The position numbers and the translations under genes were made by a program. A DNA stretch of 64,000 bases, taken from the NCBI GenBank assembly GCA_040882055.1, contig JBBECA010000065.1, positions 1 to 64,000 on the forward strand, given 5' to 3'. Source of the DNA: Nitriliruptor sp040882055 (GTDB taxonomy: Bacteria > Actinomycetota > Nitriliruptoria > Nitriliruptorales > Nitriliruptoraceae). Shown in pieces: positions 29,472 to 38,983 of this stretch (positions are counted from its first letter, which is position 1; each line of letters opens with the position of its first letter). The notes beneath the pieces are model-generated. The model was given only the letters and a program-made list of their open reading frames with translations. It had not been told where the DNA came from and did not search any database.

Positions 29472-30034
29472 CGCGCGGCCGGTACCTTGCCGCGCAGCCG
29501 GCGGACGGTCCGGTGGGACGACAGCTCGAGGTGCTGGTGGCGCGAGAGGACCGCTCCACCGACGGTCGTGGCCCGCGCTGGCGTCGCTGGCTGCGCCGCG
29601 AGCCGTACGTCTGGCCCGAGGACGGCCCCCGCCTGGGCGACCCGCGCTCCGACGGCCCGCGGCCGCCCGGCCGGCTGCGCGACGGGTTCTGGCTCGCGCT
29701 CACCGGGGCACTGATCGCGGTCACCGTCCTGCAGTTGATCCGCCTGGTGTGGACGCTGGCGACCAGCGACCAGGTGCAGATCACCGGCGGTCGCGCCTTC
29801 GTCGGCTTCCTCATCACCGTCGTGTGGCTGCTGACGATCTTCTGGCTGGCGGCCGGCGCGTGGCGCCGCAGCGTGTGGGGCTGCCCGTTCGAGCACATCG
29901 AGTCCGCCGTGTGGGACCGCCGCTGCCAGCGGCACGCGCTCGTGCCCACGGGCGAGCCCGCGCCCGGCACCGATGGCGGTTCACCGCCGACCTCGCCCGG
30001 CGCGACCGAGGAGCGCGGCGGGCCGACCGCCTGA
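29468..30034 (+). CDS. Small membrane protein coupled to recD
   Basis: This is a 188-aa protein of unknown family. Residues about 1-75 are cytosolic and basic (RWRRWLRREPYVW, then a Pro/Arg-rich stretch). Two transmembrane helices follow (near 77-98 and 111-130). The end contains CPFEHIESAVWDRRCQRHALV, with two cysteines and a Pro/Gly-rich tail. Its GTG overlaps the recD stop (GTGA, 29468-29471), so it is translated with RecBCD. I know no membrane partner of RecBCD; this may be specific to the lineage. Expression from within the operon is clear, function is not. Confidence 0.6.
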   Translation: MTRGRYLAAQPADGPVGRQLEVLVAREDRSTDGRGPRWRRWLRREPYVWPEDGPRLGDPRSDGPRPPGRLRDGFWLALTGALIAVTVLQLIRLVWTLATSDQVQITGGRAFVGFLITVVWLLTIFWLAAGAWRRSVWGCPFEHIESAVWDRRCQRHALVPTGEPAPGTDGGSPPTSPGATEERGGPTA

Positions 30035-30059
30035 CGGGCCGCCACAGCACCGCGACCGG

Positions 30060-30089
30060 TTGCCGCGCAGGGCGGCGCGCTGGTACCGT
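30060..30089 (+). promoter_or_regulatory. Promoter candidate for rpsT
   Basis: TTGCCG (30060-30065), an 18-bp spacer and TACCGT (30084-30089) lie 167 bp before rpsT. The long untranslated leader (about 160 nt) could carry S20-type autoregulation, but I see no specific fold. Confidence 0.5.
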
Positions 30090-30255
30090 CCGACCTCGGC
30101 CCGAACCACCGAGCGGCTCCTGCTGCGCCGGTTCGCGCAAGCTGACGTGCCAGACGACGTGGCCGAGCACTCCGCCGGGACACCGGCACCGCGCGAACGT
30201 CCGTGCGCGCTCGAGCGCCGCACCGCCCACCTGCGAGACATCGAGAGACGCCCCG

Positions 30256-30516
30256 ATGGCCAACATCAAGAGCCAGATCAAGCGCAACCGCCAGAACGAG
30301 GCGCGCCACGAGCGCAACAAGGCGGTCCGTTCCAAGCTGAAGACCTACACCAAGCGCTTCCGCACCGCCGAAGCCGCTGGTGACAAGGACGGCGCGACCG
30401 AGGCCTACGCCGCCGCCGCCCAGGCGCTCGACAAGGCCGCCTCCAAGGGCGTCATCCACAAGAACACCGCCGCCAACCGCAAGTCCGGCATGGCGAAGTC
30501 GCTCCAGAAGCTCTGA
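30256..30516 (+). CDS. rpsT: 30S ribosomal protein S20
   Basis: This is an 86-aa S20 with the classic opening MANIKSQIKRNRQNEARHER, a three-helix bundle of Lys/Arg/Ala, and the conserved KGVIHKNTAANRKSGMAKSL near the C-terminus. S20 binds 16S rRNA (5' domain and helix 44) early in 30S assembly. The neighbourhood (holA, comEC, comEA) matches the usual actinobacterial order around rpsT, although here rpsT and holA are separated by the NAD-GDH gene. Confidence 0.98.
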   Translation: MANIKSQIKRNRQNEARHERNKAVRSKLKTYTKRFRTAEAAGDKDGATEAYAAAAQALDKAASKGVIHKNTAANRKSGMAKSLQKL

Positions 30517-30553
30517 GCCGACCGAGCACCTGCAGCTCAGCAGCGGACCACCG

Positions 30554-30579
30554 ACGAGGGCGCCCGATGGGCGCCTCGT
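30554..30579 (+). terminator. Terminator hairpin after rpsT
   Basis: The stem ACGAGGGCGCCC / GGGCGCCTCGT (30554-30565 with 30569-30579, one bulged G, loop GAT) is followed by a TCGT run. It overlaps an in-frame ATG (30567) of the next gene, which argues that the true start of that gene is downstream. Confidence 0.65.
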
Positions 30580-30641
30580 TCGTGCGCGCACCTCACTACG
30601 GTGGCCCGAACGCTGAGGAGCGACGCCGGGAGGCAGCGGGA

Positions 30642-33600
30642 GTGATCACCACCGATCGGGCGTCCCTGACGCGTGTGCTCGACGCCGTCGCGGCGGCCGC
30701 GATCGAGGACGGCCGGGTCGACCCGGACCACGCGGTGGCCGTCGCCCGCGAGGCGCTCCGCCGTGTCCCGGACGTCGACCTCGACCGCGCCGACCCGTCC
30801 ACGCTGGCACGCAACCTCACCGCCGGAGCGGGCCTGCTCACCGCCCGCCGCGACCCGATCGACGTGGCGATCCGGCCCTCCCCCACGCGCGGGGTGAGCG
30901 TGGTCCACCTCGCCACGGACGACCGTCCGTTCCTGCTCTCCACCGTCCTCGACGAGCTCGAGCGAGGCGGTCACCGGGTGATCAGCCAGCTCCACCCGAT
31001 CGTCGGCGTCCACCGCGACGTCGACGGCACCGTGACCGCCGTCGGGCCCCCGCGTGACGCGGCCGAGCGCGAGACGCTGCTGCACCTGGTCCTCGATCGG
31101 CCGCTCGACCCTGCCGAGGCCGACGAGCTCGCCACCCGCCTGCGCGAGCTGGCCGAGGACGTGCGCGCCGCCACCGACGACTTCGACGCGATGAGCGCCC
31201 GCCTGCGCGACCACGCGGCCAGGCTCCGGTCCGCCGGCGACGCCGATGCCGACGAGGTCGCGGCGCTCGTCGATTGGCTGCTCGACGAGCACGTCGTGCT
31301 GCTCGGCGTGCGCGAGTACGACCTGGTGGGCGCCGACGGCACCCCTGTCGCCGGCTCCGGGAGCGAGCCGGCGGCGATCCGTGTCGTGCCCGGGACGGGA
31401 CTCGGGGTCCTCGCCGACGAGGCCAGCTCGCGGTACGCCTCGCCGGTCCCCCTCGACACCCTCTCCGGCGCGCTCGCGGCCACCGTGCGTACGCCCTCGC
31501 TCGCCGCGTGGTCACGCACACGGCGGCGCTCGACCGTCCAGCGACGCGTCCGCATGGAGCACATCGCGTTCGCCATCACCGACGACGGCCGTCCGAGCGG
31601 CATCCTGCGGGTCCTCGCGCTGTTCACCCGCCGCGGCGAGGACGCACCCGCGGATGCCACCCCGGTGCTGCGCCAGAAGCTCGCCGAGGTGCTCGGCAGC
31701 GAGGACATCGTCCCGGGCAGCCACGACGAGGTCGTCATCACCTCGCTGTTCCAGGCGCTGCCGAAGGACGAACTGTTCCCGGCGGACGTCGCCGATCTCC
31801 GCCGTGCTCTGCTCGGCTTGCTCCACGCCGAGGACCACCGCGAGGTGCGGGTGCTGCCTCGGGTCGATCCCGCCACACGCACGATCAGCGTGCTGGTCGC
31901 CGTGCCCCGCGACACCTACTCGCCACAGCTGCGTGAACGCGTCTCCGAGCACCTGCTCGGACGCTTCGGCGCCGACCGCGTCGACGTCAACGTCTCGCTC
32001 GGCGACCGCAACGAGGCCATCGCCCGCTTCCTGCTGACCCTCGACGGCGAGGTCCCCGAGGTCGACCCCCTCGAGCTCGAGGACGCGATCCGGTCGCTCG
32101 CCCGCGGGTGGGTCGACGAGCTCCGCGACCTGCTGGCCGATCGTGACGGCACCGGCGAGGCGGTTCGGCTGGTCACCAGCGTCGCGCGTCGTCTGCCCCG
32201 GTCCTACCGCGACGCCGTCGACCCGGTCCACGCCATCGCTGACGTGCGGCTCATCGACCAGCTCGTCGGTGGTGACGAGGTGCTGGCGACCGCCTGGCAG
32301 CCTGACCGCCGGAACGGCAGCGACGAGCTCCCCGATCGTTGGCGGCTGCGGGTCGTCGCCCGGGGTGGCGCCCTCGAGCTGTCGGCCTTCCTCCCGGTGC
32401 TCGAATCGCTCGGTCTCACCGTGGTCGAGGAGCTCCCCCACGCGTTGCTCGGGCCCGACGAGCTGCACCTCCACGACTTCGGGGTGCGGGTCCCGGACGC
32501 CGCCATCGAGCAGCTGGCCACCGAGGCGGGGGCACGCCGCGCCGCCGACGCGATCGCCGCCGCCTGGCGGGGGCACGCCCAGGTCGATCCGCTCACCCGC
32601 CTGGTCCTGCTCGCCGACGTGACCTGGCGCGACATCGGCGTGCTGCGGGCCTACCGGCGTTACCGCCGCCAGCTCGGCACCCCCTACACCCCGCGGTACG
32701 TCGAGGACATCCTCGTCGAGCACGCGAGGGCGACCGCGGCGCTGCTCGAACGTTTCCACGCCCGCTTCGACCCGGACCTGCCCGGCGGCGAGGACGCACG
32801 TCCGGACGCCGAGGCCGCCGCGCTGGCCTCGTTCGAGACGGCCATGAGCGAGGTCGTCCGGCTGGACGCCGATCGCATCCTGCGCGGGCTGTCGGCCCTG
32901 GTGAGCGCCACCCTGCGCACCAACGCCTTCCGTGACGACGCGGTCGAGGACGGGGGCGGTGGGCCGTACGTGGCGCTGAAGTTCGACCCGTCCCGCATCC
33001 CGGACGTCCCGCTGCCGGTCCCCCACCGCGAGGTGTTCGTCCACTCGCCACGGGTCGAGGGTGTGCACCTGCGCGGCGGGCCGGTCGCCCGCGGCGGCCT
33101 GCGCTGGTCGGATCGCCGGGACGACGTCCGCACCGAGGTCCTCGACCTCGTCAAGGCCCAGGTGCTCAAGAACGCGCTCATCGTCCCGACCGGCGCCAAG
33201 GGCGGGTTCGTGGTCACCCGGCCGCCGCGCGAGCAGCAGGCGCTGCGGACCGCGGTGGAGCGCTGCTACGTCACCTTCGTCCGCGGGCTGCTCGACGTGA
33301 CCGACGACCTCGACGACGTCGACCACCACGTGGTCGGTCCGCCGCGGGTCGTGCGTCACGACGGTGACGACCCCTACCTCGTCGTGGCAGCCGACCGCGG
33401 GACGGCGACGTTCTCCGACACCGCGAACGCCGTCGCTGCGCGGTACGGGTTCTGGCTCGGTGACGCCTTCGCGTCGGGGGGCTCGCAGGGCTACGACCAC
33501 AAGGCCCTCGGGGTCACGGCCCGCGGTGCGTGGCGGGCCGTGGCGCGTCACTTCCGCGAGCTCGGGATCGACGTGCAGCAGGAGTCGATCAGCGCCGTCG

Positions 33601-35486
33601 GCATCGGCGACCTGTCCGGCGACGTGTTCTCGAACGGCGTGCAGCGCACCGAGCACCTGCAGCTGATCGCCGCGTTCGATCACCGTCACATCTTCCTGGA
33701 CCCCGACCCGGACCCGGCCGCCTCGTTCGCCGAACGCGAGCGGGTCGCGGCCCTGCCCCGCTCCTCGTGGGACGACTACGACCGCGCGGTCCTGTCGCCG
33801 GGCGGCATGATCGTCGACCGCGACAGCCGGTCGGTGGAGCTCTCCGACGAGGTGCGCGCTCGTCTGCGCATCGAGGCCACCTCGCTGTCACCCCCCGAGC
33901 TCATCCGCGCCGTGCTGTGCGCTCCCGTGGACCTGCTGTGGGCGGGCGGCATCGGGACCTACATCAAGGCGTCCGCCGAGCGCGACGACGACGTCGGCGA
34001 CCGGGCCAACGACGAGGTCCGCGTCGACGCTTCCGACGTGCGTGCCCGGGTCATCGGCGAGGGTGCGAACCTGTCGATCACCCAGCGCGCCCGCATCGAG
34101 CTCGCCAGACGCGGTGCCCGCGTCGACCAGGACGCGATCCACAACGCCGCCGGCGTCGCGACCTCCGACGCCGAGGTCAACCTCAAGATCCTGCTCGACC
34201 TCGCCATCGCCGAGGGCCAGCTCGATCCGGCCGACCGGGACGCCGTCCTGGCCGACCTCGCCGACGACGTTGTCGCCGAGGTGCTCGACGCGGTCGATCG
34301 ACAGGTCGCCGCCATCTCCGCCGAGGTCGCCCGCAGCGGGGACAACGTCGGTGCCATCGACGCGTTCATCGCCCGGCTCGAGGAGCGCAGCGGGCTCGAC
34401 CGCGACGTCGAGGTGCTGCCCTCCCCCGACGAGCTGCAGGCGCGGGCGGACGCCGAGGCCGGGCTCACCCGCCCCGAGCTGGCCACGCTGCTGGCGTGGG
34501 CCAAACGCGAGCTCAAGGAGGCGCTGCTGGCCTCCGACGCGCCCGAGGATCCGGTGCTCGCCGACGCCGTCGGTGAGCCGCTCCCCGACCGAGCCGTCGC
34601 GCGCTTCGGGACGCTGCTGCCCCGCCACCGGCTGCGCCGCGAGCTGGTCGCGACCGCCGTGGCGAACACCACCGTCGACCGTTTCGGCGTCACCTTCGCC
34701 AGCGGGCTCGCCGCCGAGACCGGCGCGAGCCTGCCGCTGGTCGCCCGTGCCATCCGGGTCGCCACCCGCATCGTCGACGCCGACCGCTGGTGGGCCGAGG
34801 TGGATGCGCTCGGCGACACCCACGACCCCGAGCGCAGCCGCGAGCTGACCGCGGTGGTCGACACGCTGGTCATCGAGCTGACCACCGGCCTGCTGGTCGA
34901 CCCCCTGCTCGTGCGCGACCCGGTCGCGCTGCTCGAACGCGACCGTGCGGTGACCGCGGAGCTGGTGTCCGAGGGTCTCCGCCTCGGCTCCAACGGCCAA
35001 CAACTCGCCCGGCTCGCCCACGCCCGGTGGCTGGTCGACGACCTGGTCGAACCCGACCTGGCCGCGTTCCTGGCCCTCGCGCCCGACCTGGCCGTCGTCC
35101 CGGACGTCGCCGCGCTCACCGAGGTCTCCGCACGCTCGCCGCTCGAGGTCGCCGACGTGGCGTTCCGCTTCGACGAGGAGCTCGGGCTCGACCGGCTCGG
35201 CCAGCAGCTGGCCCGGGTGGTGCCGGCCGATCCGTGGGCCCGGCGTCAGCGTCGCGGTCTCGAACGGGACCTGCGGCGGCTCCGCCGAGACGCCACCGCG
35301 TCCGCGTTCCGGTTGTCGCCGGACACCGCGCTCACCTCGGGCGAGGTGGTCGAACGCTTCGCCGCCGAACATCGCGAGGGGCTCGAGCGCGCCCGGGGCA
35401 CGGTCACCCTGCTCGAGCGTGAGCCGGCCTCCCTCGATGCGGTGGCCGTGGCGCTACGCACCGTGCGGGACGCGATCGGGCGCTGA
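30642..35486 (+). CDS. gdhB: NAD-specific glutamate dehydrogenase, 180-kDa class
   Basis: This 1614-aa protein belongs to the large (L-180) NAD-GDH family described in Streptomyces and Pseudomonas. The N-terminal ACT-like regulatory regions (about 50-480) precede the catalytic Bac_GDH core: FVHSPRVEGVHLRGGPVARGGLRWSDR, LDLVKAQVLKNALIVPTGAKGGFV (substrate Lys), GDAFASGGSQGYDHKALGVTARGAW and VGIGDLSGDVF. The C-terminal NAD region has AAFDHRHIFLDPDPD and LLWAGGIGTYIKAS. It oxidises glutamate to 2-oxoglutarate and ammonia with NAD. GTG 30642 was chosen for its GGGAGG site and because the upstream ATG sits inside the rpsT terminator. Confidence 0.92.
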   Translation: MITTDRASLTRVLDAVAAAAIEDGRVDPDHAVAVAREALRRVPDVDLDRADPSTLARNLTAGAGLLTARRDPIDVAIRPSPTRGVSVVHLATDDRPFLLSTVLDELERGGHRVISQLHPIVGVHRDVDGTVTAVGPPRDAAERETLLHLVLDRPLDPAEADELATRLRELAEDVRAATDDFDAMSARLRDHAARLRSAGDADADEVAALVDWLLDEHVVLLGVREYDLVGADGTPVAGSGSEPAAIRVVPGTGLGVLADEASSRYASPVPLDTLSGALAATVRTPSLAAWSRTRRRSTVQRRVRMEHIAFAITDDGRPSGILRVLALFTRRGEDAPADATPVLRQKLAEVLGSEDIVPGSHDEVVITSLFQALPKDELFPADVADLRRALLGLLHAEDHREVRVLPRVDPATRTISVLVAVPRDTYSPQLRERVSEHLLGRFGADRVDVNVSLGDRNEAIARFLLTLDGEVPEVDPLELEDAIRSLARGWVDELRDLLADRDGTGEAVRLVTSVARRLPRSYRDAVDPVHAIADVRLIDQLVGGDEVLATAWQPDRRNGSDELPDRWRLRVVARGGALELSAFLPVLESLGLTVVEELPHALLGPDELHLHDFGVRVPDAAIEQLATEAGARRAADAIAAAWRGHAQVDPLTRLVLLADVTWRDIGVLRAYRRYRRQLGTPYTPRYVEDILVEHARATAALLERFHARFDPDLPGGEDARPDAEAAALASFETAMSEVVRLDADRILRGLSALVSATLRTNAFRDDAVEDGGGGPYVALKFDPSRIPDVPLPVPHREVFVHSPRVEGVHLRGGPVARGGLRWSDRRDDVRTEVLDLVKAQVLKNALIVPTGAKGGFVVTRPPREQQALRTAVERCYVTFVRGLLDVTDDLDDVDHHVVGPPRVVRHDGDDPYLVVAADRGTATFSDTANAVAARYGFWLGDAFASGGSQGYDHKALGVTARGAWRAVARHFRELGIDVQQESISAVGIGDLSGDVFSNGVQRTEHLQLIAAFDHRHIFLDPDPDPAASFAERERVAALPRSSWDDYDRAVLSPGGMIVDRDSRSVELSDEVRARLRIEATSLSPPELIRAVLCAPVDLLWAGGIGTYIKASAERDDDVGDRANDEVRVDASDVRARVIGEGANLSITQRARIELARRGARVDQDAIHNAAGVATSDAEVNLKILLDLAIAEGQLDPADRDAVLADLADDVVAEVLDAVDRQVAAISAEVARSGDNVGAIDAFIARLEERSGLDRDVEVLPSPDELQARADAEAGLTRPELATLLAWAKRELKEALLASDAPEDPVLADAVGEPLPDRAVARFGTLLPRHRLRRELVATAVANTTVDRFGVTFASGLAAETGASLPLVARAIRVATRIVDADRWWAEVDALGDTHDPERSRELTAVVDTLVIELTTGLLVDPLLVRDPVALLERDRAVTAELVSEGLRLGSNGQQLARLAHARWLVDDLVEPDLAAFLALAPDLAVVPDVAALTEVSARSPLEVADVAFRFDEELGLDRLGQQLARVVPADPWARRQRRGLERDLRRLRRDATASAFRLSPDTALTSGEVVERFAAEHREGLERARGTVTLLEREPASLDAVAVALRTVRDAIGR

Positions 35487-35520
35487 CCTGTGGGTGCCAT
35501 CGCGCGTCCCGGTCGCCGGT

Positions 35521-36483
35521 TCAGCGCGTCGCGAGCGGGTTGAACGGCCGACCGACATCGCGTGAGGTGGCGAGCTCGAGCACGCCGATCTCGAGCACAA
35601 GCGGGGCGGGGAGCTCCGAACCCTTGAGGTCGACGTCGAGCTGCGCCAGCCGGTCGTGGCACCAGGCCAGCTCGCCCGGGCCGAAGCGGCCCGCGATGCC
35701 CTGGAGGCGGCGGAACTGGTTCGGGGACACCCCGGCGCTCTTGGCGTCCCCCCCGCCGCGGATCTGCAGCAGTTGGCGGAACCGGAAGGTGATGGCCCCG
35801 AGCAGCGCGAGCGGTGCCTCGCCGGACTCGAGGGCGCCGCGCAGCGCCACCAGCGCCTCGCCCGGGTCGCGGTCGGCGACGGCGTCGGCGACCGTGAAGC
35901 CGCTGACCTTGCCGTGCCCCTCGACGCTGGCCTCGACGTGCGCGGCGGTGAGGGTCGGCGCGGACGGTTCGGCGGCGCAGACCTGGGCGACCTTCGAGGC
36001 GATCACCCCCGGGACGGTGCCGGCGTGGGCCCGGAGCGCGGCGATGGCGGACGCGTCGGCCTTCCGCTTCAGCCGGCGGAACTCCTCGCCGACGAGCCGG
36101 TCCCACCCGCGCTCGTCCCAGTCCGCGGGGACCTTCACGTCGCTGCGCTCACCGTGCTGCTTGGCCAGCTTGGCGATCCTCTGCACCTTGCCGATCCCGC
36201 GCACGACGAGGACCAGCACCGCGTCGTCGGACGGCGCCTCGAGGTAGCTCTCGATCTCGGCCTTGAGGTCACCCGAGACGCCCTCGACCCCGCGGAGCAC
36301 CACGCAGGTCCGCCCCCCGAACAGCGAGGCGGTGCGGAGCTCCGGCAGGTGGTCGGTCTCGGCGACGTCGTGGACCTCGACGGTGAGGTCGTCGTCCTGC
36401 TCGCGGAGCTGGTCGAGCACCCGCTCGAGCTCCCGTTGGAGCAGCAGGTCGTCGTCGCCGGCGAGGAGGTGGACGGGGCTCAT
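35521..36483 (-). CDS. holA: DNA polymerase III delta subunit
   Basis: This is a 320-aa clamp-loader subunit. The opening VHLLAGDDDLLLQRELERVLDQL is the degenerate P-loop of delta. ASLFGGRTCVVLRGVEGV and VLVLVVRGIGKVQRIAKLAK belong to the AAA-like domain, and the C-terminal collar helices contain FRFRQLLQIRGGG and FRRLQGIAGRFGPGEL. It opens the beta sliding clamp with delta' and gamma/tau. ATG 36483 gives the standard N-terminus, with a ribosome site hidden in the end of the upstream comEC gene, with which it overlaps on paper by 215 bp. Confidence 0.93.
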   Translation of the reverse strand: MSPVHLLAGDDDLLLQRELERVLDQLREQDDDLTVEVHDVAETDHLPELRTASLFGGRTCVVLRGVEGVSGDLKAEIESYLEAPSDDAVLVLVVRGIGKVQRIAKLAKQHGERSDVKVPADWDERGWDRLVGEEFRRLKRKADASAIAALRAHAGTVPGVIASKVAQVCAAEPSAPTLTAAHVEASVEGHGKVSGFTVADAVADRDPGEALVALRGALESGEAPLALLGAITFRFRQLLQIRGGGDAKSAGVSPNQFRRLQGIAGRFGPGELAWCHDRLAQLDVDLKGSELPAPLVLEIGVLELATSRDVGRPFNPLATR

Positions 36484-38983
36484 GGCGGCAGGCTACCGAG
36501 GCCCGGCGACGTGCCCGACCGGGTTCGGACCGCGGGGCTGGGACCTCCACGGTCACCGTGCCTTCGAGGTCGGTGCGGTGGACCCGGGTACCGGCCGCGT
36601 CGAGCGCCGCCAGGGTCCCGGCATCCGGATGCCCGTAGGTGTTCTGCGCGCCCACCGACACCAGGCCCACCTCGGCGTCGACCCGGGCGAGGAAGGCCGG
36701 CGAGGTGGTCCCCGCGCCGTGGTGCGGCACCGCGAGCAACCCGGCCCGCAGCGGATCGACCTTGCCCGCGGCGACGGCCGCGTCGGACCGCGTGAGCAGG
36801 TCGCGCTGCGCCTCGGCCTCGACGTCGCCGGCCAGCAAGGCGACCCGGTCACCTGACGAGGCGCGCACGACGAGCGAGGTCTCGTTCCGGGGGCTCGAGG
36901 CGTAGCGGTACGCGTCGCCCGACGGTGGCCCGAGCACCTCGAGGCGGAGCGCGCCGATGGTGACCGACACCGGCGCTGATCCGGTCGCCGCCGCACGGAC
37001 CACCCGGACGGGGACACCGGCCTCCGCAGCGGCCGCATCGAGGCGGGCGACGCCCGCGACGGGCTCGGGGTTCGGCGGCCGCCAGATGGCCCCGACGTCC
37101 GCACGCGTCAGGATGTCGTCCGCACCGCCGAGGTGGTCGTCGTGCCCGTGCGTGATGACCAGCAGGTCGAGCGACACCTGCCCGTGCCGGGCGAGCCACC
37201 GCGCAGCGGTCGCATCCGACCCGGCGTCGACCAGGACACGAGCTCCGGGCGCCCGCAACAGGAACGCATCACCCTGCCCGACGTCGATGGCGGTCACGGT
37301 GAAGGTGTCCACCGGCAGGAGCCGGCCCGCGACCGGGGGCACGGCGGCGACCACGCAGGCCACCGCGGTCGCGCCGGCCAGCCACCGCGACGAGCGGCTG
37401 CGGGGTCGCGACACGGCCCACGCCGCAGCGGCGAGGAGCGCGACCACCGTCGACGGCGCGGCGACCGACGCGACCCCGCCCCACCCGGCGGTGGCGTGCG
37501 CGACGCCCAGGATCCCCCGCGCCGGCACGGCCGCGACGGCGAACAGGACGGCGCCGGCCGGGAGGTGGACCGCTGCCACCACCGTGGCCGGGAACGCGAT
37601 GGCGGCCGCCACGACGGCCAAAGGCACCGCCACGAGGTTGGCCGGAACGCTCGCCAGCGGCACCTCCGTGAAGCTCACGAGGAGGATCGGCACGACCGCC
37701 ACCTGGGCGCCGACGGTGACCGCCAGGACGTCGGCCACGCGGCGCGGTAGCAGCCGCACCGTCCGGAGCCGGTCACGGATCCGGGGCGCGGCGACCAGCA
37801 CCCCGGCGGCCGCCGTCGCGGAGAGCAACAGCCCGAGCGCCCCGGCGAGCAGCGGGTCGACCAGCACCAGCACCAGCACGGCGCCGGCCAGCGCGTGGCG
37901 ACCGTCACGCAGCACGCCGCGGCTGGCGGCGAGCAGCACCACCCCCGCCACGCACCCAGCACGCAGCACCGAGGGTTGGAACCGGGTCAGGTAGGCGAAC
38001 CACAGGACCACCACCCCGACGAGGACGCGCCGGGTCCGAGCCTCGAGGCGCACCAGCTCGCAGAGGCCGAGCACCCCCGCGATCACCGACGCGAGGTGCA
38101 TGCCGGACACCGCGGTGAGGTGGGTCATCGCGGTGGCCTCCATCGCGTCGCGGTCCCGTCCTGGGAGCGCCCGCGTGTCCCCCGTGACGAGACCCACGAG
38201 CAACCCCCCGACCGGTGGCGAGGTGTGCCGGGCCGCGGCCTCCCGGGTGCGCTGTCGGATGTGTTCGCTCGACGAGGCGAGCCATCCGGGCCGCCCGTCG
38301 GGGTGCAACGGGCCCACGTCGAGCAGCGCCGTCAGGTGCTGACGCGCCAGCCACCGTCCGTAGCCGCCGTCGGGCAGCGGGCGCGCGGTCGCGGTCGTCG
38401 ACCAGCGTGTGTCGAGCGCTGGCGGCGCCCCAGCGAGGGGCGGCCGGTCCAGCCGCTCGCCGCGCAGGGTCACGGCGGCCCGCTCCCGGGTGGCGACCCC
38501 GTCGACATCGGTGACCTCGACCGGCACGTGCCAGCCGGTCGTGATCGGACGTGGCTCGGCCACGACCGTGAAGCGCACCTCGGCGGCGCCACCCCGCTCC
38601 GCCAGGGCGGGCAGCGCCCCGAGATCGCTGGTCGCGGTCCGCAGGCCCGCCAGGAGCACCGTCACGACCACGACGAACCCCGCCAGCGCCGCACCCCGTA
38701 CCGCGCCCCGCGTCCGGCTGACGATCGCCAGGCCCACGACGCCGCCCAGCGCCACCACGAGGACGAGACCGATCCGGACGGTCCCGAGGCGGCCGCTGAC
38801 CACCGCCTCGCCGAGCTGCCCGGCGGACGACCAGCCGATCATCGCGCCAGCCCAGCTCCCTGCGATCGCGCTGAACACCCAGGGCACGATCGGGCCCACG
38901 ATCTGCCCCGCGGTGGCGCCTGGCGGCTCCGGCAGGTGATTCGCGTCGTCGGGGTCGGCCGTTCGTGGGCCCGCCCGACTCAC
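36269..38983 (-). CDS. comEC: ComEC/Rec2 competence channel protein
   Basis: This is a multi-pass DNA-uptake channel, 904 aa as read. An N-terminal DUF4131 region (TM plus OB-like VRFTVVAEPRP) is followed by the Competence domain (AMTHLTAVSGMHLASV, FQPSVLRAGCVAGVVLL) and a C-terminal metallo-beta-lactamase domain with THGHDDHLGGADDIL, LLAGDVEAEAQRDLL and LLAVPHHGAGTTS. ComEC carries single-stranded DNA across the membrane during transformation. The start (GTG 38983) overlaps comEA. The last 70 residues are Arg/Pro-rich and lie over the holA start region in another frame, so the natural end is probably near 36490-36500 (see findings). Confidence 0.9.
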   Translation of the reverse strand: MSRAGPRTADPDDANHLPEPPGATAGQIVGPIVPWVFSAIAGSWAGAMIGWSSAGQLGEAVVSGRLGTVRIGLVLVVALGGVVGLAIVSRTRGAVRGAALAGFVVVVTVLLAGLRTATSDLGALPALAERGGAAEVRFTVVAEPRPITTGWHVPVEVTDVDGVATRERAAVTLRGERLDRPPLAGAPPALDTRWSTTATARPLPDGGYGRWLARQHLTALLDVGPLHPDGRPGWLASSSEHIRQRTREAAARHTSPPVGGLLVGLVTGDTRALPGRDRDAMEATAMTHLTAVSGMHLASVIAGVLGLCELVRLEARTRRVLVGVVVLWFAYLTRFQPSVLRAGCVAGVVLLAASRGVLRDGRHALAGAVLVLVLVDPLLAGALGLLLSATAAAGVLVAAPRIRDRLRTVRLLPRRVADVLAVTVGAQVAVVPILLVSFTEVPLASVPANLVAVPLAVVAAAIAFPATVVAAVHLPAGAVLFAVAAVPARGILGVAHATAGWGGVASVAAPSTVVALLAAAAWAVSRPRSRSSRWLAGATAVACVVAAVPPVAGRLLPVDTFTVTAIDVGQGDAFLLRAPGARVLVDAGSDATAARWLARHGQVSLDLLVITHGHDDHLGGADDILTRADVGAIWRPPNPEPVAGVARLDAAAAEAGVPVRVVRAAATGSAPVSVTIGALRLEVLGPPSGDAYRYASSPRNETSLVVRASSGDRVALLAGDVEAEAQRDLLTRSDAAVAAGKVDPLRAGLLAVPHHGAGTTSPAFLARVDAEVGLVSVGAQNTYGHPDAGTLAALDAAGTRVHRTDLEGTVTVEVPAPRSEPGRARRRASVACRHEPRPPPRRRRRPAAPTGARAGARPAPRAGRRPHRRGPRRRRDRPPAGAPHRLAVRGADLRGAPRGRGRLG

